A DNA stretch of 64,000 bases from Paraburkholderia silvatlantica (GTDB lineage: Bacteria; Pseudomonadota; Gammaproteobacteria; Burkholderiales; Burkholderiaceae). The first letter of the stretch is position 1; every line of letters begins with the position of its first letter. This document shows, piece after piece, positions 17,069-26,201 of this stretch. Location of the stretch: assembly GCF_003096715.1 (NCBI RefSeq), contig NZ_QEOL01000025.1:85506-149505 (forward strand), in the 5' to 3' direction. The position numbers and the translations under genes are program-made. The notes beneath the pieces are model-generated. The model worked only from the letters and a program-made list of their open reading frames with translations, made no database searches and was not told the DNA's origin.

Positions 17069-17755
17069 TCAAAGGTAATCGAGCAGCGCGTGCTCCGATT
17101 GCGTCAGGTAATCCGCGAGCGCGGCGCGGGCTTCCGTCATGCGGCCGCTCGCGATCAGTTCCAGAATCTGCTGGTCCTTTTCGATCCAGGGGCGCTGGAA
17201 GCGCCGCTCGTCGGGGGCCGACGCGAACACCAGACGCAGTTGCGCGAGTATCGTCGTGAAGAACGCGTCGAACAGCGCGCTGGCGAGCAACTGCACGATG
17301 CGGCGGTGAAACAGCAAGCTATAGGTGCCGACGCTGCGCCAGTCGCCGGCCTCTGCCGCCGCCTGCGCACGCACGACCGCGTCGTGCATCGTCGCGATTT
17401 CTTCTTCCTCGATCGGGGCCTCGCGCATCAGGGCCTGGAGTTCGAGCGTGCGCCGCACCCGGTAGATGTCGCGCACGTCGTGGCGCGTCAAGGTGCGCAC
17501 GATCACGCCGCGATGCCGGTAGTGCACCGCAAGCCCTTCGCGGCACAAGAGCCGCAGCGCCTCACGCAGCGTATTGCGCGAAACGTCGTGCGCCTGCGTG
17601 AGTTCGCTCTCGACGAGCGCGGTGCCGGGTGGCAATTTGCCCTCGATGATCTCGTCGCGGATCGTCGACAGGATGCGGTCGGTGACCGATTGCGCGGACT
17701 CCTGGTCGGCGGGGGCGGTTGCAGCCGGGGTAGCATTTGGCATATGGACTTTCAT
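17069..17755 (-). CDS. GntR family (FCD) transcriptional regulator
   Basis: A 228-residue regulator. The N-terminal winged helix (about residues 20-90) has SVTDRILSTIRDEIIEGKLPPG and SRNTLREALRLLCREGL, followed by an all-helical FCD ligand domain with DIYRVRRTLELQALM, FHRRIVQLLAS and a C-terminal ARAALADYLTQSE. It lies between the fused ABC gene (33 bases upstream) and DUF1989 copy A, so it probably controls this operon through the twin palindrome at 20259-20293. The start may be ATG 17755 or ATG 17743. Confidence 0.9.
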   Translation of the reverse strand: MKVHMPNATPAATAPADQESAQSVTDRILSTIRDEIIEGKLPPGTALVESELTQAHDVSRNTLREALRLLCREGLAVHYRHRGVIVRTLTRHDVRDIYRVRRTLELQALMREAPIEEEEIATMHDAVVRAQAAAEAGDWRSVGTYSLLFHRRIVQLLASALFDAFFTTILAQLRLVFASAPDERRFQRPWIEKDQQILELIASGRMTEARAALADYLTQSEHALLDYL

Positions 17756-17787
17756 GCAAGGTGAACGTCTTTGAGGAAGCCGGCGAT

Positions 17788-19278
17788 TCACGAAGTCTTG
17801 TCGAGCATCGCCAGTTCGTGCGGCGGCGCATCGTTGACGATCTTGCCCGATTCCATGAACACGATGCGGTCGGAAATGCGGAACGCAAAGTTGATTTCAT
17901 GGGTGACGATAATCATGGTCATGCCTTCGCGCGCGAGTTCTTCGATGACCTTGAGCACTTCGCTGACCAGTTCCGGATCGAGCGCCGAGGTTGGTTCGTC
18001 GAACAGGACGATCGAAGGCTGCATCGCCAGTGCCCGCGCGATCGCCACGCGCTGCTGCTGACCACCCGACAATTGATGCGGATACTTGTGCGCATGCGCG
18101 GCCATGCCCACCTTCGCCAGCAGACGCATGCCCGCCTCGTCGAGCGACGCGCCGTTCTGACGCCCGTGATAGCGCGGCGCGAGCGTCACATTCTGAAGCA
18201 CGGTCTGGTGCGGAAACAGATTGAAGCTCTGAAACACCATGCCGATATCGAGAATCCCGCGCATGTACTGGGCATGCGGCACCTTGCCATGCTTCGCGTG
18301 CGGCGGCCACAGGAACGCCTTGGCATGCAGGCGCACTTCACCGTCGTCGAGCGTTTCGAGGCCGTTCAGCGTGCGGATGAGCGACGTCTTGCCCGAGCCT
18401 GACGGGCCGATGATCGACACGACTTCTCCCGCGCGCACCGTCAGATCGATGCCCTTGAGCACTTCGTGCTTGCCATAGCGTTTGCGGATGCCGATGGCTT
18501 CCAGTGCGCGCGCCGCGCTGCCGCCCCGCGCCGCGCGGTCCTGCTTCGCCGCGGGCTCGGCGCGCGAGGCTTGTGCTGGCACAACGTCGAGCGTCGCGCC
18601 CGTGCGCCGCGTAACATCGAGGTGCTTCTCCAGCATCTTCAATCCATGGCCGAACACGGTGACGATCAGCACATAGTAGAACGACACGGCCAGCATCGTT
18701 TCAAGCACCTTGAAGTTTTGCGTGTACAGACGCTCACCGACCAGCAGGATCTCTGCCAGCGAAATGACGGATACCAGCGACGTCAGCTTGACGATCGTAA
18801 TGTACTCGTTGATGAGCGCGGGCAGCGCGACGCGAAACGCCTGCGGCAGTACGATCAGCCGTTGCAGTCCGACGAAGCGGATCCCCAGCGCCCTGCCTGC
18901 CTCGAGCTGACCCCTGTGGAGCGAGAGCAGGCCGCCGCGATGAATCTCCGCGATGTAGGCGGCTTCGCTGATCGAGAGCGCGAGGAGACCGGCCCAGAAC
19001 GGATCGGACAACAGGCCGCCGGTCCAGGGCAGCACCTGCGGCAGGTTATAGACGAAGATCAGCAGGACCAACAGCGGCAGACTGCGAAACAGCCAGATAT
19101 AGCCACTGCATGCCACGCGCAGCGGCATGAGCGTGGACTGTTTGCCGAGCGCGAGGGCAAAGCCCGCGACAATGCCGATCAGCCAGGTGGCCGCGCTCAG
19201 TTCGATCACCAGCCATGCCGCTTTCCAGAAGGCGGCGTCGAACAATAACGAAGCCGTGTAGTGCCAGTCGAATACCAT
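17788..19278 (-). CDS. Amino acid ABC transporter, permease-ATPase fusion
   Basis: A 496-residue fusion. Residues 1-225 are a HisM-type permease (SGYIWLFRSLPLLVLLIFVY, EAGRALGIRFVGLQRLIVLPQ). A linker of about 35 residues rich in Ala/Arg leads to a complete ATPase: Walker A GPSGSGKT (291-298), Q-loop VFQSFNLFPH, signature LSGGQQQRVAIARAL, Walker B IVLFDEPTSALDPE, VTHEI. A single polypeptide thus supplies both half-sites if it dimerises. The ATG at 19278 is chosen because the permease helix begins right after it. It follows a binding-protein gene by 75 bases. Such fusions are known in Burkholderia. Confidence 0.92.
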   Translation of the reverse strand: MVFDWHYTASLLFDAAFWKAAWLVIELSAATWLIGIVAGFALALGKQSTLMPLRVACSGYIWLFRSLPLLVLLIFVYNLPQVLPWTGGLLSDPFWAGLLALSISEAAYIAEIHRGGLLSLHRGQLEAGRALGIRFVGLQRLIVLPQAFRVALPALINEYITIVKLTSLVSVISLAEILLVGERLYTQNFKVLETMLAVSFYYVLIVTVFGHGLKMLEKHLDVTRRTGATLDVVPAQASRAEPAAKQDRAARGGSAARALEAIGIRKRYGKHEVLKGIDLTVRAGEVVSIIGPSGSGKTSLIRTLNGLETLDDGEVRLHAKAFLWPPHAKHGKVPHAQYMRGILDIGMVFQSFNLFPHQTVLQNVTLAPRYHGRQNGASLDEAGMRLLAKVGMAAHAHKYPHQLSGGQQQRVAIARALAMQPSIVLFDEPTSALDPELVSEVLKVIEELAREGMTMIIVTHEINFAFRISDRIVFMESGKIVNDAPPHELAMLDKTS

Positions 19279-19353
19279 GTGCGCTCTCTCGCGAAGCGCA
19301 GTCACGAGGGCATGGGCGCCTGCCCAGCCTCATGCTGCATGCCATACGTGCCG

Positions 19354-20223
19354 TTAGTTCGATGCCGCGCCGAGCGCACGGGCGATGTCGTCGTCGGTTG
19401 GCTCGCCGACGTTGTATTGCTTCAGGAGCGCCTGGTATTCGCCCGCCTGTTTCATCGATGCGAACGCGCTCTTCAATTGCCCGAGCAGCGCATCATTGCC
19501 CTTCTTCACGCCAAGACCGATCACCACGGGATAGAGCTGGGTGGTCGACGTGATCGTCACGCGTCCGGCGAGTTTGTTGACGGTCATCTGGGCGACCGCC
19601 GAGTCTTCGAACTGCGCGTCGACCGCGTGCGCCAGCACGGCCTGAGCCGCTTCCGGCGAGGTCTCGAACTCGCGCACGTCGATCGCGCCGCGGCCGGCGG
19701 GGATACAGTCTTGCTTCGACACATCGTTGAGTTTCGGAATCCACGATGCTCCCTTGATGGAACTCACGCGTTTGCCGCACAGGTCTTCGGGCTTTTTCGG
19801 CGCGAAGCCGGAGTGGCTCAGGGCGAGCAGCGAGCCGCCGGTCTTCAGGTACGGGACGAAGTCGATCTGTCTGGCGCGTTCCGGCGTCACGTACAACGCG
19901 GACGCGATCACATCGAAGCGGCTCGCGTTGACGCCGAGGATCAAGTTGGCGAAGCGCGTATCGACGAAGCCCGGCTGGAGCTTGAGATGCCCGGCGAGCT
20001 TCGTCATGAAGGCGGGATCGAAACCAGCGGGCGCCGCGCCCTCCATGTAGTCGTAGGGCGGATACGTCAGATCCGCGCCGATGGTCAGCTTGCCGGCCGT
20101 CACGGTCGGCAGCGCGCTCGCGGCGAACGCGTGGGCCGTGCCGCACAGCGCGAGCACGGCGGCGCACTTCGAAATGCGCGGCAGACAGGACAGGACGGAT
20201 TTCAGATCAAGATAGGCTTGCAT
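19354..20223 (-). CDS. Family-3 periplasmic substrate-binding protein
   Basis: A 289-residue binding protein with a signal peptide (about residues 1-34, ending AHAFA). Key segments: LTIGADLTYPPYDYMEGAAPAGFDPAFM, VNASRFDVIASALYVTPERA, and LKQYNVGEPTDDDIARAL at the end. It delivers an amino-acid-like solute to the fused permease-ATPase encoded downstream. The adjacent DUF1989 protein hints at a nitrogen-rich ligand such as a guanidino or ureido compound, but this is inference from context. It is the first gene after the twin operator. Confidence 0.92.
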   Translation of the reverse strand: MQAYLDLKSVLSCLPRISKCAAVLALCGTAHAFAASALPTVTAGKLTIGADLTYPPYDYMEGAAPAGFDPAFMTKLAGHLKLQPGFVDTRFANLILGVNASRFDVIASALYVTPERARQIDFVPYLKTGGSLLALSHSGFAPKKPEDLCGKRVSSIKGASWIPKLNDVSKQDCIPAGRGAIDVREFETSPEAAQAVLAHAVDAQFEDSAVAQMTVNKLAGRVTITSTTQLYPVVIGLGVKKGNDALLGQLKSAFASMKQAGEYQALLKQYNVGEPTDDDIARALGAASN

Positions 20224-20258
20224 AGCGGTCTCGCTCGTCTGTGTTGGGCAGAAGATTT

Positions 20259-20293
20259 ATTGTTCAACAATATTAAATAAATTGTTCAACAAT
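20259..20293. promoter_or_regulatory. Twin 13-bp palindromes upstream of the SBP-ABC-GntR-DUF1989 operon
   Basis: ATTGTTCAACAAT occurs exactly twice, at 20259-20271 and 20281-20293, centres 22 bases apart (two helical turns). Each is a 6-1-6 inverted repeat. The site lies 36-70 bases before the binding-protein start in AT-rich DNA. The form suits a pair of dimeric GntR-FCD binding sites, most likely for the regulator encoded in the operon. Confidence 0.65.
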
Positions 20294-20785
20294 GCTCCGC
20301 TATAAAGCATTATGCGTGCCAACGAACTAGCGAAACGGACGAATATCGTCTGGGAAGCCGATCGGTCGGGGCGAGGCGCGATATCGAGCCGGATTGTCGA
20401 ACAGCGGCGCAATCGTTGTTAATGCACCAGCTTTGCGCATCGCCGTGCAAGCTGGACGAATGCGTCCAGTAACGGTGCAAGATGTGACGAGAAATGGCGC
20501 ACGTCTGGCCGTCGAATCGCCAGGTCAGCCTCCCACCCGCAATGTCGGCGTTATGCGAATCGACGTCGAGCCGTAGCGCGAAAAGTCATCGCTGGCGACC
20601 GCCGCAGGCGCGTCGATATGCTCCGTAGCCGCGCTTCTCAGATGAGTTTTCGCGAACGCAGGCATCGGAATATGTCACTTGTCGACCCATTTGTGGCTGC
20701 TTACGATCGATTTGACTAGTCGCGGTGGGAGCGCTCGGCATGGCCGACGCGGGCCCGGTCTCTTCTCTATCGGCAAGTGCCCAGC
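20294..20785. other. Intergenic region between divergent transporter genes
   Basis: About 490 bases between the ABC operon promoter and the MFS gene. Short frames exist on both strands, but none has a ribosome-binding site or recognisable family. It presumably contains the MFS promoter. Confidence 0.4.
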
Positions 20786-22021
20786 ATGATCGACCCCAAT
20801 AAAAGCAGACGCGCCAGCCTCGCGGTATTCACACTGCTTTATCTCGGCTATTGCATCTCGTACATCGATCGCTCGGCGATCGCGCTCTCGCTCGTCGCCA
20901 TCGGCAAGGAGTTCCATGTCGGTTCGGCCGCACTCGGCGTCGTCATGAGCACGTTCTATATCAGCTATGCCGCCATGCAGATTCCCGGTGGCTGGATCGC
21001 CGACCGCTGGGGCAGCAAGAAGGTCATTGTGGTCTCGGTGGCGTTCTGGTCCGTGTTCACGCTGATGACCGGTCTCGCGTGGTCGCTCGCCTCGCTGATC
21101 GCAATCCGCTTTATTTTCGGTCTCGGCGAGGGCGGTTATCCCGGCGCGGCGGTCAAGGGCGTGACAGAGTCGTGTGCGCGCGCCGATCGCCCGAAGATGT
21201 CCGCATTCCTGATGTCGTCGAACTATGTCGGCAGTTTCATCGCGCCGCTGGCCATTGCGCCCCTCATCCTGTATCTCGGCTGGCGACATGCGTTTGTCGT
21301 TGCAGGCTGCGCCGGTCTCGCGTTCGCACTCTTTTATCTGTTCGCGGTAAAGGACACGCACCAGAACCGCGATGCGGCTGGCCGGTCCGCGCGCATCGAC
21401 GGCGCGGCAACGCGCGCGCTCCTCAAGATGCCGCTCATGTGGAAGATTCTGCTGACCTGGTTCGGCATGGGCGTCGTCAACAAAGGACTCGATGCGTGGA
21501 TGCCCGCGTATCTCCTGACCGAGCGACATCTCGATCTCAAGGCAGTCGGCATGCTCACGCCGCTGCCGTTCGTGGCGGCGAGCATCTCGACGGCGCTCGG
21601 CGGCTGGATTCTTACGCGCTGGTTCGATGGCCGTGAGAAATGGCTGATGGCCGCGTGCTGTGCGATCTCCGGCTTTTTCCTCTACGAGATGTACACGGCC
21701 GAAACGGTGGCGGGCGTGATTGCCTGTCAGTCGATCGTTTATTTCTTCAAGTCATTCGTCTTTGCAGGCGTCTTTGCGCTGCCGGCAAGATTCCTGCCGC
21801 AAAAGCTCATCGGCACGGGCGCGGGCATGGTGAACTTCGGCGGGCAGGTCGCGGGATTCGTTGCGCCCGCAATCATCGGTCTGCTGGTGTCGGTGACGGG
21901 CAACTACAACGCCGTGTTCGGCTTCCTGATCGCGGCGACGGCGTTCGCTCTCCTCACTAGTCTGTCGATCCGTCTGTCGCCCGAAGCCGACGCGCGCCTG
22001 GGCGCTGCCGGCGAGGTTTGA
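20786..22021 (+). CDS. MFS transporter, ACS-like family
   Basis: A 411-residue permease with twelve membrane segments. FTLLYLGYCISYIDRSAIALSL opens helix 1; GGWIADRWGSKKVIV is the motif-A loop; GLGEGGYPGAAVKG lies in helix 4; and DAWMPAYLLTERHLDLKAVG matches organic-anion symporters. An in-frame GTG at 20777 is an alternative start. It is followed by a LysR regulator, an amidase and D-serine ammonia-lyase on the same strand, so it may import their substrate, perhaps an acylated or amidated D-amino acid. Confidence 0.88.
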   Translation: MIDPNKSRRASLAVFTLLYLGYCISYIDRSAIALSLVAIGKEFHVGSAALGVVMSTFYISYAAMQIPGGWIADRWGSKKVIVVSVAFWSVFTLMTGLAWSLASLIAIRFIFGLGEGGYPGAAVKGVTESCARADRPKMSAFLMSSNYVGSFIAPLAIAPLILYLGWRHAFVVAGCAGLAFALFYLFAVKDTHQNRDAAGRSARIDGAATRALLKMPLMWKILLTWFGMGVVNKGLDAWMPAYLLTERHLDLKAVGMLTPLPFVAASISTALGGWILTRWFDGREKWLMAACCAISGFFLYEMYTAETVAGVIACQSIVYFFKSFVFAGVFALPARFLPQKLIGTGAGMVNFGGQVAGFVAPAIIGLLVSVTGNYNAVFGFLIAATAFALLTSLSIRLSPEADARLGAAGEV

Positions 22022-22078
22022 CCGCGTCACCGGCCGAACAGGCGCTATGATGGAACACTCCGTTTCCACCGATCCATC

Positions 22079-22993
22079 ATGAGCGCCCGCATTCTTCAGG
22101 AAGCTGCCGTCCGTTACTTCCTCGAAGTCGTCAACACCGGCTCCGTTGCCGATGCCGCCAATCGCCTGAACGTCGTGCCATCCGCCGTGAGCCGCCAGAT
22201 TGCGCGGCTCGAGAGCGAGCTTGGCACGCCGCTTTTCGTGCGGCAATCGCGCGGCATGGTGCCGAGCAAAGCGGGCGAAATGCTTGCCGCGTATGCGCGC
22301 CGCTCGCAACTCGACGCCGAACAGATTTCGCTGGAAATCGATGAGCTTCGCGGCGAGGCCGAGCGCACGATCCGTATCGCGTGCACGGAGGGATTCGCAG
22401 CCACGTTCCTGCCGCGCGCGATGGCGGACTTTCGACGAACGGTTGCGCCCGCATCGTTCGACGTCGTCGTCGATACGGCCGCCAACGTCACGCAGCGCGT
22501 GCGCGAAGCCGAATGTGACATCGGCCTCACGTTCAGCTTCGGGCCCGAGAAGGATATTCAGGTGGCGTTTTCCGCGCCATCGCCCATCTTCGCGATCGTC
22601 GCCTCGTCTCATCCTCTCGCGCAGTCCGGGCAGGTGTCGTTCCGTGAATTGCTGGCATATCCGCTGGCGCTGCCGGGCGTTCATTCGACGCTACACAAGC
22701 TGATCGATATCTATTGCAGCCGCGAAGGCGTCGCGTGCAAGAGCGTGCTCAGCAGCGCGACGCTCGAAACGCTGCTCGGCTTCACACTGGCCAGCGATGC
22801 CGTCACGTTCGGCGGCGAGCTCTTTGCGCGCCCGCATCTCGCGTCCGGCGAACTCGTTGCGTTGCCCGTGCCGGAGCTCACGGCGAGCGAACGCACCATT
22901 GAGATCCAGACGCTGGCGCGGCGTGCGCTGCCGCCGCTTCTGCAGTCGTTCATCGAACGTATGAGCCACGAACTTTCGCCGCGCACGCGTTGA
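22079..22993 (+). CDS. LysR family transcriptional regulator
   Basis: A 304-residue LysR protein. The N-terminal helix-turn-helix reads FLEVVNTGSVADAANRLNV, PSAVSRQIARLESELGTPLF. The remainder is the two-lobed effector domain. It sits between the MFS permease and the amidase, all on the same strand, with 57 bases to the permease and about 100 to the amidase. It probably controls the amidase/D-serine ammonia-lyase cassette. LysR genes more often lie divergent from their targets, so this link is moderate. Confidence 0.9.
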   Translation: MSARILQEAAVRYFLEVVNTGSVADAANRLNVVPSAVSRQIARLESELGTPLFVRQSRGMVPSKAGEMLAAYARRSQLDAEQISLEIDELRGEAERTIRIACTEGFAATFLPRAMADFRRTVAPASFDVVVDTAANVTQRVREAECDIGLTFSFGPEKDIQVAFSAPSPIFAIVASSHPLAQSGQVSFRELLAYPLALPGVHSTLHKLIDIYCSREGVACKSVLSSATLETLLGFTLASDAVTFGGELFARPHLASGELVALPVPELTASERTIEIQTLARRALPPLLQSFIERMSHELSPRTR

Positions 22994-23092
22994 TCAAAAG
23001 TGAATTCACGTTTCGATAATCGTCACTAGCGGCCGCTTTTCTCGTCGTCTACATTGAGCGCACTCTCGTACTACCGCTGAAAGGATGGCCCG

Positions 23093-24622
23093 ATGAACGA
23101 TCGTCGCGAACTCACCCGTCATAGTGCCGTCGCGCTGCGCGCGCTCTTGCAGACGCGTGAAATTTCCGCCGTCGAATTGCTCGATGCCTGTATCGAGCGA
23201 ATCGAAACCTTCAATCCGTATGTCAACGCCATCACGGCGACGAGCTTCGAACGCGCGCGTATCGAAGCCCGTGCCGCCGATGCCGCGCTCGCACGCGGCG
23301 ATGCCGTCGGCGCGTTGCACGGCTTGCCTATCGGCATCAAGGACCTCGAAGAGACCGAAGGCATTCTGACCACGTATGGCTCGCCGCTCTATCGCGCGAA
23401 CGTACCGGCGCACGACAACACGCTGGTGCGTCGACTGCGCGCGGCGGGTGCGATCGTCGTCGGCAAGACCAATGTGCCGGAAATGGGCGCGGGCGCGAAC
23501 AGTTTCAATCCCGTGTGGGGCGCGACGGGCAATCCGTTCGATCCGCGCCTGAATGCGGGTGGCTCGTCGGGCGGCTCGGCTGCCGCGCTAGCGCTCGACA
23601 TGGTGCCGCTCGCCAGCGGGTCCGACACCGGCGGCTCGCTGCGTATTCCCGCGGCCAAATGTGGTGTGGTCGGTTTGCGCACCTCGCCGGGACTCGTGCC
23701 GAGCGACCGCAAGCCGCTCGGCTGGACTCCGATTGCGGTGGTGGGGCCGATGGGCCGCAACGTGGAGGACACCTGGCTGCAACTTGCGGCGACGGCCGGG
23801 CAGTCGGGCAGCGATCCGCTCGGCTATCCGTTCGCGATGAATCCGACGATGGCGGGCCGCGCGCCCACGCAACTGTCGAAACTGCGCGTCGGCTACACGG
23901 AGGATTTCGGCGTCTGCGAAGTCGATGACGACATCCGCGCCGTGTTCCGCCGCAAGATCGACTTTCTGCGCCACGAGGTAGCCGTTTGCGAACCGGTCGA
24001 AGTGGACTTCGACGGCGCGCATCGCTGCTTCGACGTATTGCGCGCGGAGGCCTTCGTCGCGGGCCTGCAAAAGGCCTACGAGACCGATCCGGATTTGCTC
24101 GGGCCGAATCCTCGTGCGAACTACGAGATGGGTATCGGCTTGGGTCTCGCGGATTGCGTGCGTGCCCATGCCGACCAGACGCGTTTGTTCCGCCGTTTCC
24201 AGACGCTGTTTCACCGCTACGACGTGATTCTCTCGCCGACGACGCCCGTTTCGCCGTTCCCGTGGACGCAGCCGTATCTGAAATCGGTCAACGGCGTCGC
24301 GCTGGAAAACTACTATCGCTGGCTGTCGCTCACGTACGTCGTGACGCTCGCGACGAATCCGGCGTTATCGCTGCCGTGCGGCGTCGATCATCGCGGCATG
24401 CCATTCGGCTTGCAGATGATCGGTGCGTTCCGTGGCGATCTCGCGCTGCTCGATGCAGCGCGCGCGTTCGAGACGTTCTTTGAGTCGTCCGACGAAACGC
24501 GACGTCCGATCCCCGATGCCGCGAGGCTGCGCGCATCGGATGTCGACCTGAAATCCCTCGTGACGCACCCGCCTGTGCTCGATGCCGTGTCATCTCCGAA
24601 CATCTCTGCTTCTGCTGTCTGA
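23093..24622 (+). CDS. Amidase signature family hydrolase
   Basis: A 509-residue amidase. The Ser-cisSer-Lys triad is visible: the catalytic Lys in GLPIGIKDLEETEG, and the serines in NAGGSSGGSAAALA and SGSDTGGSLRIPAAK. The C-terminal LSLPCGVDHRGMPFGLQMIG is also typical. It hydrolyses a C-N amide bond, releasing ammonia or an amine. The stop codon lies 7 bases before the D-serine ammonia-lyase start, so the two are almost certainly cotranscribed. The pairing suggests that the amidase releases D-serine, or another product used together with it, but the substrate is not shown by sequence. Confidence 0.9.
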   Translation: MNDRRELTRHSAVALRALLQTREISAVELLDACIERIETFNPYVNAITATSFERARIEARAADAALARGDAVGALHGLPIGIKDLEETEGILTTYGSPLYRANVPAHDNTLVRRLRAAGAIVVGKTNVPEMGAGANSFNPVWGATGNPFDPRLNAGGSSGGSAAALALDMVPLASGSDTGGSLRIPAAKCGVVGLRTSPGLVPSDRKPLGWTPIAVVGPMGRNVEDTWLQLAATAGQSGSDPLGYPFAMNPTMAGRAPTQLSKLRVGYTEDFGVCEVDDDIRAVFRRKIDFLRHEVAVCEPVEVDFDGAHRCFDVLRAEAFVAGLQKAYETDPDLLGPNPRANYEMGIGLGLADCVRAHADQTRLFRRFQTLFHRYDVILSPTTPVSPFPWTQPYLKSVNGVALENYYRWLSLTYVVTLATNPALSLPCGVDHRGMPFGLQMIGAFRGDLALLDAARAFETFFESSDETRRPIPDAARLRASDVDLKSLVTHPPVLDAVSSPNISASAV

Positions 24623-24629
24623 CCTGAAC

Positions 24630-25991
24630 ATGATCGATTCGATTTACGGCAAGCCGCTCGACGTGTGGCTTCGCGACTACCCGCTCCTGCGTCCGCTCAT
24701 GGCGCTCGAGCCTGTCGAGTGGTTCAACCCCGCCGTCGCGCCGTTGGCCGAAGCCCGCCGCGACATTGCGCTCGATGCGGCGCATATCGCCGATGCGAGC
24801 CAGCGCCTGCAACGATTCGCGCCGCTTCTCGCGGATTGCTTTGCCGATGTGCGCGAGGCAGGCGGCATCATCGAATCGCCCTTGACGGATGTGCCCGCGT
24901 TCGCGCAGGCGTTGAGCCAGCGTTACGAGGTCGAAACACCGCGGAGATTGCTGCTCAAACAGGACAGTCATCTGCCGATTTCCGGTTCGATCAAGGCGCG
25001 CGGCGGCATCTACGAAGTGCTTTTTCATGCGGAGCAACTCGCAATGCGTCATGGCCTGCTCAAGGAGGGCGACGATTACCGCGTGCTCGCCAGCGAAGCA
25101 TGCCGCGCGCTCTTTCGCGAGCACAGCATCGCAGTGGGATCGACCGGCAATCTCGGCATGTCGATCGGCATCGCGAGCGCAACGCTCGGCTTCACGACGA
25201 CCGTGCATATGTCCGCCGACGCGCGCCAATGGAAGAAGGATCGCCTGCGCGCGCACGGCGTGACGGTCGTAGAGTACGCGGGCGATTACGGCGAAGCGAT
25301 TGAAAGCGGCCGGCGTCTTGCCGGTAACGATCCGATGTGTCACTTCGTTGACGACGAAAATTCGACGACGCTCTTCCTCGGCTACGCGGTCGCGGGTGAG
25401 CGCCTGAAGCGTCAGCTCGAAGCCGCGAATGTGCGCGTGGATGCGGCGCATCCGCTCTTCGTGTATCTGCCGTGTGGCGTGGGCGGCGGGCCCGGGGGCG
25501 TCGCGTTCGGCTTGAAGCTCGCGTTCGGCGATGCTGTGCATTGTGTTTTTGCGGAACCGACTCATTCGCCGTGCATGTTGATGGGCGTGCTGACCGGCTT
25601 GCACGAACAGCTTGCCGTGCAGGACTTCGGCATCGACAACGTGACGGCTGCCGATGGTCTCGCGGTCGGACGCCCTTCCGGTTTTGTCGGCCGTGCGATG
25701 CAAAGGATGATCGATGGCTACTACACCGTCGAGGACAACGAACTCTATGCGATGCTCGCGCTGATGGCGCAAACGCAGGACATCCGGCTGGAGCCGTCGG
25801 CGCTTGCCGGGGCACCGGGTTTCGCGCGGGTGTCGAGGGAGCAGCAAGGTTATCGCGCGCGCATGCGTCTCGACGATGAAGTCATGTCCGATGCGACGCA
25901 CGTCATCTGGGCAACGGGCGGGGGCATGGTGCCGGAAGCGGAGATGAGCGTATATCTGGAGACGGGGCGGCAGGCACTCGCTGGATCCTGA
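24630..25991 (+). CDS. dsdA: D-serine ammonia-lyase
   Basis: A 453-residue PLP enzyme that converts D-serine to pyruvate and ammonia, and usually D-threonine to 2-oxobutanoate. The PLP lysine is Lys122 in SHLPISGSIKARGGIYEVL; the phosphate-binding loop is PCGVGGGPGG; SVGSTGNLGMSIGI-type and EPTHSPCMLMG segments match E. coli DsdA. Length is normal. I start at ATG 24630, since the residues upstream are not conserved. There is no dsdC regulator or DsdX permease beside it; instead an amidase, a LysR and an MFS gene precede it. Confidence 0.95.
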   Translation: MIDSIYGKPLDVWLRDYPLLRPLMALEPVEWFNPAVAPLAEARRDIALDAAHIADASQRLQRFAPLLADCFADVREAGGIIESPLTDVPAFAQALSQRYEVETPRRLLLKQDSHLPISGSIKARGGIYEVLFHAEQLAMRHGLLKEGDDYRVLASEACRALFREHSIAVGSTGNLGMSIGIASATLGFTTTVHMSADARQWKKDRLRAHGVTVVEYAGDYGEAIESGRRLAGNDPMCHFVDDENSTTLFLGYAVAGERLKRQLEAANVRVDAAHPLFVYLPCGVGGGPGGVAFGLKLAFGDAVHCVFAEPTHSPCMLMGVLTGLHEQLAVQDFGIDNVTAADGLAVGRPSGFVGRAMQRMIDGYYTVEDNELYAMLALMAQTQDIRLEPSALAGAPGFARVSREQQGYRARMRLDDEVMSDATHVIWATGGGMVPEAEMSVYLETGRQALAGS

Positions 25992-26165
25992 TTACGGCTT
26001 CGAGGTCGTAAGCGGACGAATCTGGATTCGGAGGCGCATGCCTGATCCGAAGCCGACGAGAACGGAACTGTCTTCACGGTAAAAATACCTCGCGTCGCGA
26101 CTTAGCGATGGTGGTGCCCCGGTGCCCCGCTCCGACCGACGTCTGCCAGGCGCCCAAAGTTAACT

Positions 26166-26201
26166 TGTAGATTTCGCTACATAAAAGTAGCATCATCTAC
26201 A
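26166..26201. promoter_or_regulatory. 36-bp inverted repeat overlapping the chrB start
   Basis: TGTAGAT, three bases, GCTAC, six bases, GTAGC, three bases, ATCTACA. Both arm segments pair perfectly with their partners. The right arm ends on the A of the chrB ATG. ChrB proteins are known regulators of their own operon, so this is the likely ChrB operator, or a dimer site pair, blocking transcription or initiation. No Shine-Dalgarno sequence is visible between it and the ATG. Confidence 0.65.
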
